Assembly (NCBI RefSeq): GCF_000146345.1
Contig: NZ_GL397071.1
Location: 618,894 to 682,893 of the forward strand
Direction: 5' to 3'
Length of the DNA stretch: 64,000 nucleotides
Source: Peptoniphilus duerdenii ATCC BAA-1640
GTDB taxonomy: Bacteria > Bacillota > Clostridia > Tissierellales > Peptoniphilaceae
The translations under genes and the position numbers were made by a program. This document shows, piece after piece, positions 1 to 8,870 of the stretch; the first letter of the stretch is position 1, and each line of letters opens with the position of its first letter. The notes beneath the pieces are model-generated. The model was not told the origin of the DNA. It saw nothing but the letters and a program-made list of their open reading frames with translations, and searched no databases.

Positions 1-1
1 C

Positions 2-1861
2 GATTATGGTGTCATGAATAGAGATGGGAACATCATATTTTTAGGAAGAAGAGATCACCAGGTCAAAATAAGTGGGCATAGGATTGAGTTAGGAGAGATA
101 GAGAATCAGCTTCTTAAATACGAAAATATAAATAACTGCGTGGTAGTTGATTGGGAAAAAGATAGAGGTCAAAAATATTTGTGCGCCTATATAATTTCTG
201 AAGATATTTTTGATGAAGAAGAAATACGTAAATTTTTATCATTAAGTTTACCAGAGTATATGGTACCTCAGTATTATGAGAGAATATCATCTATACCAGT
301 CAATATTAATGGGAAAGTTGATAAGAAGAAACTACAAAAACCAGAGATTATTAATATGAAATCTTCTAAAATAGATACAGAAAAGGAAAAGGAGATTGTT
401 GATATTTGGAAAGAAATATTGCATATGGATAATATTGGTAAATATGATGATTTCTTTAGAATAGGGGGTGATTCAATTTCTGCATTAAAAGTTTATGCCG
501 AACTGATTAAGAAATACCAACTTAATGTGCAAGATTTATATAGATATAGAAATGCATATTCATTAAGTAAAATTTTAAAAAAGAAAAATCCAGAAATTTA
601 TTTTAGAAAATTGAAGGAAGAGTTTAAAGAAAAAGAACACCTGTTTATGAATTTGGATGACAATGTGATAAATGAATATAATGAATATTTAGATAAAATT
701 AAAGTATATAAGCAGTTAGATATTAGAGATAAGAATGAATACAAAGATATATTTATTACTGGTGGAACAGGTTTCTTAGGAACACATATTTTATATGAAT
801 TTTTAAAAAATACAAATTCTAATATACACTTATTGATTAGAGGAAACAATAAAGAAACAGCTAAAAAAAGAGTAATTGAAAATCTCGTATATTTTGATAA
901 ATACAATAAAGAATGGGATGATAAAATTAATATTGTATTAGGAGATATAACAAAAAATCAACTTGGAATAAATGATAACGAATTTATTGAATTGACTCAA
1001 AAAATAGATTGTATTTTTAATAGTGCTGCTATAGTTTCTCATTTGGGTTTGTACGATAAAATGTATAAAACAAATGTCGAGGGTTGTAAAAATATATTGG
1101 AGTTTGCTAAGAAAACTAAAAATGCCAAAATATTTCACATATCAACAAAGAATGTAGGGTTTGGAACAATTAAAAATACTAATCAAGTTTTATTTTCAGA
1201 AAATGATTTTGAAAAAGGGCAAAAAATTGATGATAACTATTCAAAAACAAAATATGAAGCAGAAAAATTGATGAATATTGCAAGAAAAGAAGGTATGGAT
1301 GTAACTATATTTAGAATGGGAAATATTTCTTGTGAATATGAAACGGGTAAATTTCAAAAAAATATTAATGAAAGTGCCTTTTATATTTTGACTAGGAGTT
1401 TTCTTAGAATAGGAATGCTTCCTATTTCTCATCAAAATACTGTTGATTTAACATATGTAGATAAAGCAGCTAGAGCTATATTTTTATTATCTACGGTTAG
1501 AAATTTTAAAAACGAAACATTCCATATTGAAAACACAAAACTAATTTCGTTTACTGATTTTGGAAAATATTTAAATGAAATTGGAGAATATGTTGAACTA
1601 AAAGAATATGATGATATGATTGATTATATTTTTACAAAGTATGAAGATAATAAAAATTATGAAATAATTAGAGAAATTAATAATTTGATTACTTATATAG
1701 AGTATCTTCCTTGGCATCATGGAACTATATTTAAATTTGCGAAAGATAAGACTGAGATAATTTTGAATAAATTAGATTTTTATTGGCAAAAACCAGATGG
1801 TACTATGATAAAAAAATTGATTTCGCATGGTAAGGAAAGGGGATTTTTAGACAAAAAATAA
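2..1861 (+). CDS. Nonribosomal peptide synthetase, C-terminal part (A-domain end, carrier, reductase), cut by window start
   Basis: The reading frame is open to the window edge, so only the 3' end of a larger gene is seen. The first ATG, at 14, is internal. The order is the end of an adenylation domain (GRRDHQVKISG and RIELGEIE match core motifs A8 and neighbours), a peptidyl carrier domain with the phosphopantetheine serine in GGDS (Ser154 counted from the ATG at 14), then a Rossmann reductase domain. The reductase shows TGGTGFLG from residue 249 and an extended-SDR YxxxK (Tyr409). Terminal reductase domains release the thioester-bound peptide as an aldehyde or alcohol instead of an acid, so the product is probably a peptide aldehyde or its cyclised derivative. 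The substrate cannot be read because the A-domain pocket lies upstream. The PPTase at 3257-3913 is the obvious activating partner. Confidence 0.9.
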   Translation, partial: DYGVMNRDGNIIFLGRRDHQVKISGHRIELGEIENQLLKYENINNCVVVDWEKDRGQKYLCAYIISEDIFDEEEIRKFLSLSLPEYMVPQYYERISSIPVNINGKVDKKKLQKPEIINMKSSKIDTEKEKEIVDIWKEILHMDNIGKYDDFFRIGGDSISALKVYAELIKKYQLNVQDLYRYRNAYSLSKILKKKNPEIYFRKLKEEFKEKEHLFMNLDDNVINEYNEYLDKIKVYKQLDIRDKNEYKDIFITGGTGFLGTHILYEFLKNTNSNIHLLIRGNNKETAKKRVIENLVYFDKYNKEWDDKINIVLGDITKNQLGINDNEFIELTQKIDCIFNSAAIVSHLGLYDKMYKTNVEGCKNILEFAKKTKNAKIFHISTKNVGFGTIKNTNQVLFSENDFEKGQKIDDNYSKTKYEAEKLMNIARKEGMDVTIFRMGNISCEYETGKFQKNINESAFYILTRSFLRIGMLPISHQNTVDLTYVDKAARAIFLLSTVRNFKNETFHIENTKLISFTDFGKYLNEIGEYVELKEYDDMIDYIFTKYEDNKNYEIIREINNLITYIEYLPWHHGTIFKFAKDKTEIILNKLDFYWQKPDGTMIKKLISHGKERGFLDKK

Positions 1862-1879
1862 TTTAGCAACTATAAAAAG

Positions 1880-1920
1880 GTTAAATATGATGGTAAAAGT
1901 TTAATATCATCATATTTAAC
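1880..1920 (+). other. Intercistronic hairpin between the NRPS and U32 genes
   Basis: Thirteen-base perfect arms (1880-1892 GTTAAATATGATG and 1908-1920, its complement) enclose a 15-base loop. No T-run follows the hairpin, so it looks more like an mRNA stability or partial attenuation element than an intrinsic terminator. The U32 gene starts 36 bases downstream with its own AAGGAAG ribosome site. Confidence 0.5.
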
Positions 1921-1955
1921 TTACTCATTCAATATTAAGGAAGAAGGTTTATGTC

Positions 1956-3230
1956 ATGAAAAAAGATAATAATATTAGGGAAAAACAATTAACGTTTGAT
2001 GTTGGTACTAATTTTGATCCAGAATTAATTAGAGTTATAAATAAAAATAACAAATGTAATGAATTTAAATCGGTCTTTGGAAAGCTAAAAACTGACCTAT
2101 TGGGAGGTGGAAGAGCTTCAGCTTTTTTACCTGATGTTAGCATAAAAGAATTAGAGAAATATATAGAATTATGTCATTTAAATAAGTTGACATTTAATTA
2201 TCTAATTAATCCAATGTGTATGGAGAATAAAGAATTAGAAATAGCTAGTCATTTTAAAATTGTAGATTTTATAAAACAATTAGAAAGTATTGGTGTTGAT
2301 GCAATTACAGTAAACTCTCCATATTTATGTGAGCTAATAAAAAAACAATTTCCTAAAATGAAAGTAACCATTGGATTATATTCGTATGTTTTTGATTTAA
2401 ATTTAATTAAAAGATGGATTGATTTAGGAGCTGATGAAATAACATTGGCTCATCATAACAATAGAGATTTTAAAACATTAAAAAGAATGTTAGAATTTAC
2501 AAAAGATAAAAATGTTACTTTAAGATTAATTGCAAATAATTTATGTCTACATATGTGTCCATATAGTATTATGCATGGAACAGTTCAAGGACATATTAGT
2601 TGCTCTGAAAGCAATGTATACGGAGATATAGACTATTGTATATTTAAATGTTTACATGAAAAAATTAAAAATAGTTATAATCTAATTAGTTCCGATTGGA
2701 TACGACCTGAGGATTTAAAATATTATGAAAAGTTATGTGAAGAAGTTGATAATTTTGATTTATCAATAAAATTGGTTGAGAGAACAAAATCAACTAAATT
2801 CTTGTCTAGAGTAGTAACTGCATATGCTAATAGAAGTTATGAAGGAAATCTTTTAGATATTTTATTGTGGCCGAAAGCTGAAGAAATGATTAGTGGACCT
2901 AATTATAAAGATGAATCAACCTTAAGAAGACTTCATAAGTTTAATGAAAAGAATTTAATGAGGTATGCAAGTATATTTAATTTACCCAATATTTATATTG
3001 ATAATAAAAAATTAGATGGATTTTTTGAAAAATTCATTGATAATTTTGATTGTAATAATAAAATTTGTGGTTGTATGAAAGATAAAAATAAATCCAATAT
3101 GTATTGCTATTATTGTGACAAATGGGCTGGTAAAGTTGTGAGTAATGATTTCGAAGAAACTGAAGAATGGTTAGATATTTGCGATAAAGTTGGCGAAACA
3201 TTAAACGATAGCCAAATGTTTATTCCATAA
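1956..3230 (+). CDS. Cys-rich U32-family protein (putative Fe-S enzyme) paired with the NRPS
   Basis: The middle of this 424-residue protein reads like a U32 beta-barrel (GVDAITVNSPYLCELIKK, then IDLGADEITLAHHN). It carries a cysteine cluster at C197, C201, C216, C228 and C232. A second Cys group near the C-terminus (C366, C371, C373, C384, C387) suggests another metal site. U32 proteins such as UbiU/UbiV, RlhA and TrhP bind [4Fe-4S] clusters and take part in oxygen-independent hydroxylation; others are annotated as peptidases. The Cys spacing here is not the standard one, so the subfamily is unclear. It sits 95 bp after the NRPS on the same strand and ends at a strong terminator. A tailoring role on the peptide product is inference. 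A start at 1956 fits the AAGGAAGAAGG ribosome site. Confidence 0.6.
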   Translation: MKKDNNIREKQLTFDVGTNFDPELIRVINKNNKCNEFKSVFGKLKTDLLGGGRASAFLPDVSIKELEKYIELCHLNKLTFNYLINPMCMENKELEIASHFKIVDFIKQLESIGVDAITVNSPYLCELIKKQFPKMKVTIGLYSYVFDLNLIKRWIDLGADEITLAHHNNRDFKTLKRMLEFTKDKNVTLRLIANNLCLHMCPYSIMHGTVQGHISCSESNVYGDIDYCIFKCLHEKIKNSYNLISSDWIRPEDLKYYEKLCEEVDNFDLSIKLVERTKSTKFLSRVVTAYANRSYEGNLLDILLWPKAEEMISGPNYKDESTLRRLHKFNEKNLMRYASIFNLPNIYIDNKKLDGFFEKFIDNFDCNNKICGCMKDKNKSNMYCYYCDKWAGKVVSNDFEETEEWLDICDKVGETLNDSQMFIP

Positions 3231-3233
3231 ACT

Positions 3234-3275
3234 AAAAAACACATCCTAAAACGATTTTATAGGATGTGTTTTTTT
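3234..3275. terminator. Bidirectional terminator between convergent U32 and PPTase genes
   Basis: An A-rich arm ending in CACATCCTA pairs with TAGGATGTG followed by a run of Ts. Mirrored A and T runs let it work on both strands. It overlaps the last codons of the minus-strand PPTase gene. Confidence 0.85.
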
Positions 3276-3913
3276 GTGAAAAAATAAAAAATATCTATTT
3301 CTGTGATATTAATAAATTTTATTGTAGATATGTTTTTTGAATATATAGATAAAATATAATTTTTATAAACAGAAGTATAAAAGTTTTTCTTTACTTTTTT
3401 TGATATAGTATTAAATTCTTCCAAATTATAATCCAATCCCGAACCAGTATATTTACCAAAAGCTTCTTTTTTTGTCCAAATTTCAAAAAATCTAAGTTCA
3501 TTTAAATTATTGTTTTTATTAATATATTCACACTCGTAAGGATGAAATATATAATTTATCAAATAAAAAGGTGCATCTTGTATTCTCTCAATATCCAAAC
3601 CTATATTATTTTCTGAAAAAGACACAGCAATTAAATTTTGCGAATGAGATATACTGAAATGTATACTACTATCATTAATTAAAAGCGGCTTATATTTTAG
3701 TGTATAAAAACCTAAATCTTTATTAGATAAGCTTAATTTCTTACAACATATCATTCTTGTTAAGAGGGCAGAATAAAGACAAAGTTTACGATCTATTATA
3801 TTATAGAATTTGAATACCTTATTTTTTCTTTCTTCTGAAATATGATTTAATAAATTATTATCTATATCTGTCCAAATTAAATTTTCAATTTCTAAAAAAT
3901 ATATTTCTATCAA
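3257..3913 (-). CDS. Sfp-type 4'-phosphopantetheinyl transferase
   Basis: The enzyme moves phosphopantetheine from CoA to the carrier-protein serine. At 218 residues it has normal Sfp-family length. Family motifs are FSISHS (about 86-91), the Mg-binding GLDIE (D107, E109) and WTKKEAFGK (W146 to K154). The start is a TTG at 3913, because no upstream ATG exists in frame. Nine bases before it lies a run of eight Gs (3923-3930 on the plus strand as Cs), which would serve as an unusual Shine-Dalgarno. It follows the AraC gene by 28 bp, so the two are probably one operon. Its convergent placement against the NRPS points to that carrier domain as substrate. Confidence 0.9.
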   Translation of the reverse strand: MIEIYFLEIENLIWTDIDNNLLNHISEERKNKVFKFYNIIDRKLCLYSALLTRMICCKKLSLSNKDLGFYTLKYKPLLINDSSIHFSISHSQNLIAVSFSENNIGLDIERIQDAPFYLINYIFHPYECEYINKNNNLNELRFFEIWTKKEAFGKYTGSGLDYNLEEFNTISKKVKKNFYTSVYKNYILSIYSKNISTIKFINITEIDIFYFFTKKHIL

Positions 3914-3922
3914 ATTAATAGT

Positions 3923-3930
3923 CCCCCCCC
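3923..3930 (-). repeat. Homopolymeric G8 tract at the PPTase ribosome-binding site
   Basis: Eight consecutive Cs on the plus strand read as Gs in the mRNA, located between the AraC stop and the PPTase TTG start at Shine-Dalgarno distance. Tracts of this kind are prone to slipped-strand length change. Confidence 0.6.
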
Positions 3931-3941
3931 TATTTTGGAAT

Positions 3942-4919
3942 TTAAATTGAAAAAATCATTTTTCTGTATTGACTTGGTAGAATTCCATAAGTAGCTTTAA
4001 AAACTTTTGAAAAGTGTCCAGCATGTTTGTATCCAACTTTTTCAGCTACATTATAGATATTATTTTCTGGATTTTTTAGTAGTAATAGAGCTTTATTCAA
4101 TCTTAATTCTTTTAAGTATTCATATGGTGGCACACCATAATATTTTCTAAAAGCTAATTGGTAACGAGCGGGACTCATTAAAGCGATTTTAGAAAGATTA
4201 AAGGCATCTATGTGTTTTGATAAATCATTTTTCATTGCAGCAACTGATTTTCTTAAATTTTGCTTATCTTTTTTAGTAAGTGTTACAGATATATTATTAT
4301 CCGCTTTATCCATACTAGAAATGATAAAAGATAAAAGTTCCATTATTTTGCTTTCGAGGTAGAGTTGTAGTAGTTTTCCTTCTACCTGACTTTGTCTTAT
4401 TTGTTGAAAAATGAAATTTAACTCAGGAGAATTTTGGATTTTTAATAAATTATTATTTACCATCTTTGTCTTGTTATATTCAATATTTTCATATCTTAAT
4501 TTTAAAAAAGTATCAAAGTATTTTTTGGTAAGAATTATTTTAGTAAATTTTACTGGTTTATTTGCTTCACAATAAGTATATGTTTTCTTTTCAGTGTTTA
4601 AGTAATAATATATTCCCTTTTCTACTGAATTTGTTCTTCTTCCACCAATCTTAAAAGAACTATTACTTGTTTCAAATTGACTAATTTCAAGATATTTTTC
4701 TGACACTTCTGTCACTTTTTCAATAGTTTCTTTTGGAGTGAAATCAGCAATTAAAATTAACAGCTGGTTTCCATCGAATTTAAGTATACGAAATTTTCCG
4801 ATTGCATAGTTAGGATGTATTTTGTATACTTGATCATTTTTGGATGATAGCTCAGGTATTGAAATAAAAGGTGCTATGTTAATTAAATTTGATAAGTAAT
4901 CTATAATAGTTTTTTCCAT
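3942..4919 (-). CDS. AraC-family transcriptional regulator
   Basis: The last roughly 100 residues of this 325-residue protein are a two-helix-turn-helix AraC/XylS domain: PARYQLAFRKYYGVPPYEYL, then a second helix set ending in HFSKVFKATYGILPSQYRK. The N-terminal 200 residues are an effector domain I cannot assign. It is divergent from the ABC/Feo operon and upstream of the PPTase. That matches metallophore loci where an AraC protein (YbtA or PchR type) activates uptake and synthesis when the metallophore-metal complex is sensed. Iron response is inferred from neighbours only. Confidence 0.9.
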   Translation of the reverse strand: MEKTIIDYLSNLINIAPFISIPELSSKNDQVYKIHPNYAIGKFRILKFDGNQLLILIADFTPKETIEKVTEVSEKYLEISQFETSNSSFKIGGRRTNSVEKGIYYYLNTEKKTYTYCEANKPVKFTKIILTKKYFDTFLKLRYENIEYNKTKMVNNNLLKIQNSPELNFIFQQIRQSQVEGKLLQLYLESKIMELLSFIISSMDKADNNISVTLTKKDKQNLRKSVAAMKNDLSKHIDAFNLSKIALMSPARYQLAFRKYYGVPPYEYLKELRLNKALLLLKNPENNIYNVAEKVGYKHAGHFSKVFKATYGILPSQYRKMIFSI

Positions 4920-5148
4920 GTTTTTTTCTCCTACGTATTAAAATATAGTATCAATATCTTATATTATTATATCACATTCTTATAAAAAATAAAATTTAAA
5001 ATATCTAAATAATGCTTAATTTTAGAGGTTTTATACAAAATTAAAAATTACGATACTAAGATTTAATTTCGCAGAAAAAGATAGTATAATACTATTGATA
5101 TTTATTATTACTAAATATAAATTTATTTAAAGGAGATGTTATCTAGAA
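4920..5148. promoter_or_regulatory. Divergent control region between araC-like and ABC/Feo operons
   Basis: This is 229 bp of very AT-rich DNA. TATAAT at 5085-5090 is a likely -10 for the ABC operon. The 8-mer TATCAATA occurs at 4949-4956 and in inverted orientation at 5093-5100, overlapping the two presumed promoters, so it is a candidate AraC-type operator. A short palindrome (AGTATAATACT) surrounds the -10. The ABC gene has an AAAGGAGATG ribosome site. Confidence 0.45.
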
Positions 5149-6915
5149 ATGGAAAAAAAGAAAATGGGAATTTCCTATGTATTCCAATTAGCAAAAGATG
5201 AGAGAAAAAAGCTACATTTAGGAATGTTTTTATCTGTCATTTCTGCGACTTTATCATTAGTTCCTTATTTTGTAGTTTACAAGATATTACTAATGATATT
5301 TCAGAAAAATATTTTGTATACAGAAATTTTAATGTGGGCAGGTATAGGAATTATAAGTGCTGTTTTGCAAGCAATACTAATGTCCTTTGCGGGCATTTTA
5401 TCTCATACAGCAGCTTTTAACACAATACACAGAATTAAGCTGAAAGTTGTAAATCATATTTCAAAATTTAATTTGGGATTCTTCCAAGAGCATGCCCCCG
5501 GAGAAATTAAAACATTGTTGTTTGATGATGTAGATAGAGTTGAAAATTTTTTGGCTCATAGCACTTTGGAATTAGCTCAGGCAGCAGTTGTTCCGGTTAT
5601 TATGTTCATTTTCATGTTGAAATTAAATTGGATGATGGCACTTGTTATGCTTATTCCTATGATTTTGGGATTAGGAATTCCTATGATGCTAATGAAAAAT
5701 TATCCGGATATGTCAACGGAGCTATCCGAAGATATTGCTGATTTAAATGCTTCGGCAAACGAATTTATAAAGGCTATGCCTGTAATAAAAATGTATCATT
5801 TAACAGCAGAAAAATTTGAACAATATAGAAGCTCATTGAATGCGTATATTACTTGTTGGAAAAAGATGTGTATGAGCTCTTGCTATCCTTTATCAATAAC
5901 TTTAGTGGTTTTGGATTCAGCAATCTTATTTACATTGCCGTTCGGAGGATATTTCTTTTTGAGAAATTCTTTATCAGCAACATCCTATTTGCTATTTATT
6001 ATGCTTACAATGTGCTTTTTTGTTTCGTTCTTAAATATGGTAACAATCTTTATGCAATCTATGGAGCTTGGAAGCGGATTGGATAACATAAAAAAAATAA
6101 TGGATATGGATGAATTGAAAGACGGAACAAAAATCATAAACAAGAATGAGTGTATGAAAATAGATTTTAAAGACGTTACTTTCAGTTATGACGATGAAGA
6201 AACAAAAAATAAAGCATTACAACATATAAATTTATCCTTAAAACCGAATACAATAAATGCTTTTGTGGGACCTTCCGGTGCAGGCAAGACAACTGCTGCA
6301 CAATTGATTGGGAGGTACTGGGATGTAACAAGTGGAGCAATTAAAATTAACGACATACCGATCAATGAATTAAAAATAGATAATTTGATGGACATTACAT
6401 CATTTGTTTTTCAAGATGTATTTCTTTTGGAGGACACTCTCTATGAGAATATTCGTATGGGAACAGATGCAGATGAAAATAAGATTATTGAGGCTGCAAA
6501 AGCAGCACAAATTCATGACTTTATTATGAGTTTACCGAATGGATATCAGACAAGAATCGGGGATCAAGGGGTGAAATTGTCAGGTGGACAGCAACAAAGA
6601 ATCTCAATCGCTAGGGCAATACTCAAAGATTCTCCAATTATTATTTTTGATGAAGCAACTTCCTATTCAGATATAGAAAATGAGTACCAGATACAGTTAG
6701 CACTTCAAAACTTGTTGAAAAATAAAACAATCATTATGATTGCTCATCGTTTGCATACTATTAAGAATGCAGATCAAATTGTTGTATTTGATGAAGGGGA
6801 AGTCGTAGAGGTTGGAACACATAAAACTCTTTTAGAAAGAAAAGGGGTCTATGAAAGTATGTGGAACACATACACAAAAGATTACTTTGGAGAGGGGGTA
6901 AGTGCAAATGCTTAA
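5149..6915 (+). CDS. ABC transporter, fused permease/ATPase (YbtP/Q- or IrtA/B-like half transporter 1)
   Basis: This 588-residue half transporter has a six-helix ABC-exporter-fold membrane domain (about 1-320) and a nucleotide-binding domain with Walker A GPSGAGKTT (374-382), signature LSGGQQQR (from 477) and Walker B IIIFDEATS. It overlaps the second half transporter by 14 bp, so a heterodimer is expected. Fused half transporters next to an AraC regulator and iron genes are typical of siderophore importers of exporter fold (YbtPQ, IrtAB), but drug or peptide export is also possible. The Feo genes immediately downstream favour an iron role. Confidence 0.88.
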   Translation: MEKKKMGISYVFQLAKDERKKLHLGMFLSVISATLSLVPYFVVYKILLMIFQKNILYTEILMWAGIGIISAVLQAILMSFAGILSHTAAFNTIHRIKLKVVNHISKFNLGFFQEHAPGEIKTLLFDDVDRVENFLAHSTLELAQAAVVPVIMFIFMLKLNWMMALVMLIPMILGLGIPMMLMKNYPDMSTELSEDIADLNASANEFIKAMPVIKMYHLTAEKFEQYRSSLNAYITCWKKMCMSSCYPLSITLVVLDSAILFTLPFGGYFFLRNSLSATSYLLFIMLTMCFFVSFLNMVTIFMQSMELGSGLDNIKKIMDMDELKDGTKIINKNECMKIDFKDVTFSYDDEETKNKALQHINLSLKPNTINAFVGPSGAGKTTAAQLIGRYWDVTSGAIKINDIPINELKIDNLMDITSFVFQDVFLLEDTLYENIRMGTDADENKIIEAAKAAQIHDFIMSLPNGYQTRIGDQGVKLSGGQQQRISIARAILKDSPIIIFDEATSYSDIENEYQIQLALQNLLKNKTIIMIAHRLHTIKNADQIVVFDEGEVVEVGTHKTLLERKGVYESMWNTYTKDYFGEGVSANA

Positions 6916-8656
6916 GATTATTAGAACACTTCTGAAAGATAAAAAAGAAAAATTGTATTTACCGATTTTTCTAATGGTTATTGATTCGATAGGAAGCATT
7001 GTTTTGTATTTAATGCTCTATTTTACCGTTGTTAATATATTGCAAAATACATTAACTAAAACCTTAATCATAGAATATACGGTAATATGTTTCATCAGTA
7101 TGATTGCAAGGATACTGATTTATAGGCATGCATACTATTTGAGCTTTTCAAGAGGAGCTGAAATGTGTGGAGATATGCGTTTGGATTTAGCAAATCATTA
7201 TAGGAGTTTGAGCCTTGGTCATTTCCAAAAAAATAGTAGTGGTTATCTATTATCAACTCTTACAAAGGATTTGAGTAGTTTTGAACTGATCATAACGCAC
7301 ACTTTACCATCGGTTATTAAAACGGCAGTTACAGCAATATTGATTTTATTAGGCACATTTTTTATCGATTGGAAGCTCGCATTATTAGAGTGTTTAGTAT
7401 TGCTTATCGCATATCCTATGTTGATATGGGGCAACAAATTGATAGAAAAATACGGGGCAAGAAAAAGAAATTTAAATTCTAAGATGATTTCTATTATTTT
7501 AGAGTACATTCAAGGTATGAAAGCGTTTAAGTCAGCTAATATGACAAGTGAACATTTTGAAAGAATGATAAATACACTTGAAAATGTTAGAAAGACAAGC
7601 GTAAACGCAGAAAAGAAAATGGCGTTACCTACAAGTATGTACTTTATCACAGTTAACTTTTTGCTTCCGATAGTTCTTCTTATAGGAGGATATTTGCTTA
7701 TAAATGGTAGTGTTAGAACTGAACAGTTTGTGGCTTTTATGCTTATGAGTTTAGCATTATCAGCACTTCTTATTGCCTTTCAACATTCCTATGGACTATT
7801 GAAAGATTTGAAATTAGCTGCAAGTAATCTTGAGAAAGCTTATGAAACGAAGCCATTGCCTTATTCTGAAAATGAAGTTGAATTAGAAAATTTTGATATT
7901 CAATTTAAGAATGTAAATTTTTCTTATGATAGAAATAAAACGATTCTGAACAATATTTCTTTTGAAGCAAAAGAAGGAACTTCTACAGCTTTAATTGGTC
8001 CTTCCGGTGGAGGAAAAACTACAATCGCTAATTTGATTGCAAGATTTTGGGATGTAAATAGTGGAGAAATTATAATTGGTGGAAAAAATATAAAATCCAT
8101 AAAACCTGATGTGTTGCTTAAATATGTTAGTCAGGTTTTTCAAGATAATGTACTGTTAACCGATACTGTTTATAACAATATCAGGGTTGGAAAACCTAAT
8201 GCAACAAAGGAAGAAGTTTATCAAGCTGCAAAATTAGCTTGTTGCCATGAATTTATTTTGAAAATGAAGGATGGATATGAAACGGAAATAAAAGATGGAG
8301 GAAGTACATTATCCGGCGGTGAACGACAAAGGATTGCTATTGCAAGAGCGATTCTGAAGGATGCACCAATTCTTTTGTTGGATGAATCTACAGCTTCTCT
8401 TGATCCTGATAATGAAGCTAAAATCAATAATGCTTTGGAGCATTTAATGCAAGGAAAGACAGTTTTTGTTATTGCCCACAGATTGAATACCATTAAAAAC
8501 GCTAATCAAATTATTTTGATAAATAACGGAAGAATTGAAGAACAAGGAAATCATAATGAACTCTATGGAAAAAAAGGACATTACTATGAAATGGTAAATA
8601 CACAGGAAAGAGCGAAAAAGTGGATAATAAAGGAGAATAGTTATGGAGAGGCTTAG
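6902..8656 (+). CDS. ABC transporter, fused permease/ATPase (half transporter 2)
   Basis: The partner of the preceding gene, 584 residues long, has a membrane domain in the first 310 residues, Walker A GPSGGGKTT (366-374), signature LSGGERQRIAIARAI and Walker B ILLLDESTASLD, all intact. Both ATP sites of the pair have the catalytic glutamate after Walker B, so neither site looks degenerate. It overlaps the feoA start by 14 bp, tying ABC transport and Feo into one transcript. Confidence 0.88.
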   Translation: MQMLKIIRTLLKDKKEKLYLPIFLMVIDSIGSIVLYLMLYFTVVNILQNTLTKTLIIEYTVICFISMIARILIYRHAYYLSFSRGAEMCGDMRLDLANHYRSLSLGHFQKNSSGYLLSTLTKDLSSFELIITHTLPSVIKTAVTAILILLGTFFIDWKLALLECLVLLIAYPMLIWGNKLIEKYGARKRNLNSKMISIILEYIQGMKAFKSANMTSEHFERMINTLENVRKTSVNAEKKMALPTSMYFITVNFLLPIVLLIGGYLLINGSVRTEQFVAFMLMSLALSALLIAFQHSYGLLKDLKLAASNLEKAYETKPLPYSENEVELENFDIQFKNVNFSYDRNKTILNNISFEAKEGTSTALIGPSGGGKTTIANLIARFWDVNSGEIIIGGKNIKSIKPDVLLKYVSQVFQDNVLLTDTVYNNIRVGKPNATKEEVYQAAKLACCHEFILKMKDGYETEIKDGGSTLSGGERQRIAIARAILKDAPILLLDESTASLDPDNEAKINNALEHLMQGKTVFVIAHRLNTIKNANQIILINNGRIEEQGNHNELYGKKGHYYEMVNTQERAKKWIIKENSYGEA

Positions 8657-8867
8657 TACTTTGAAAGAAAAGACAAAAGGTAAAGTTGTTGAAATTATTG
8701 GTGATACACATTTTCAAAGCAGAATAATATCTATCGGAATAACTGTCGGAAGCGATGTTGAAGTTATCCAGAATTATAAAAAGCAACCTATTCTCATTTA
8801 TTGTAGAGATACGATGATAGCTGTCAATAAGATAGAGGCAGAGAAAATAATGATGGAGGTACTTTGA
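8643..8867 (+). CDS. feoA: FeoA domain protein
   Basis: A 74-residue SH3-like FeoA protein, which is the usual length. The ISIGITVGSDVEVIQNYKKQP stretch is the FeoA core ending in the typical KIEAEKI tail. FeoA is a small cytoplasmic partner needed for FeoB-driven ferrous iron uptake. It sits 3 bp before feoB and overlaps the ABC gene, with an AAAGGAGAATAG ribosome site inside the ABC coding end. Confidence 0.9.
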   Translation: MERLSTLKEKTKGKVVEIIGDTHFQSRIISIGITVGSDVEVIQNYKKQPILIYCRDTMIAVNKIEAEKIMMEVL

Positions 8868-8870
8868 GAT

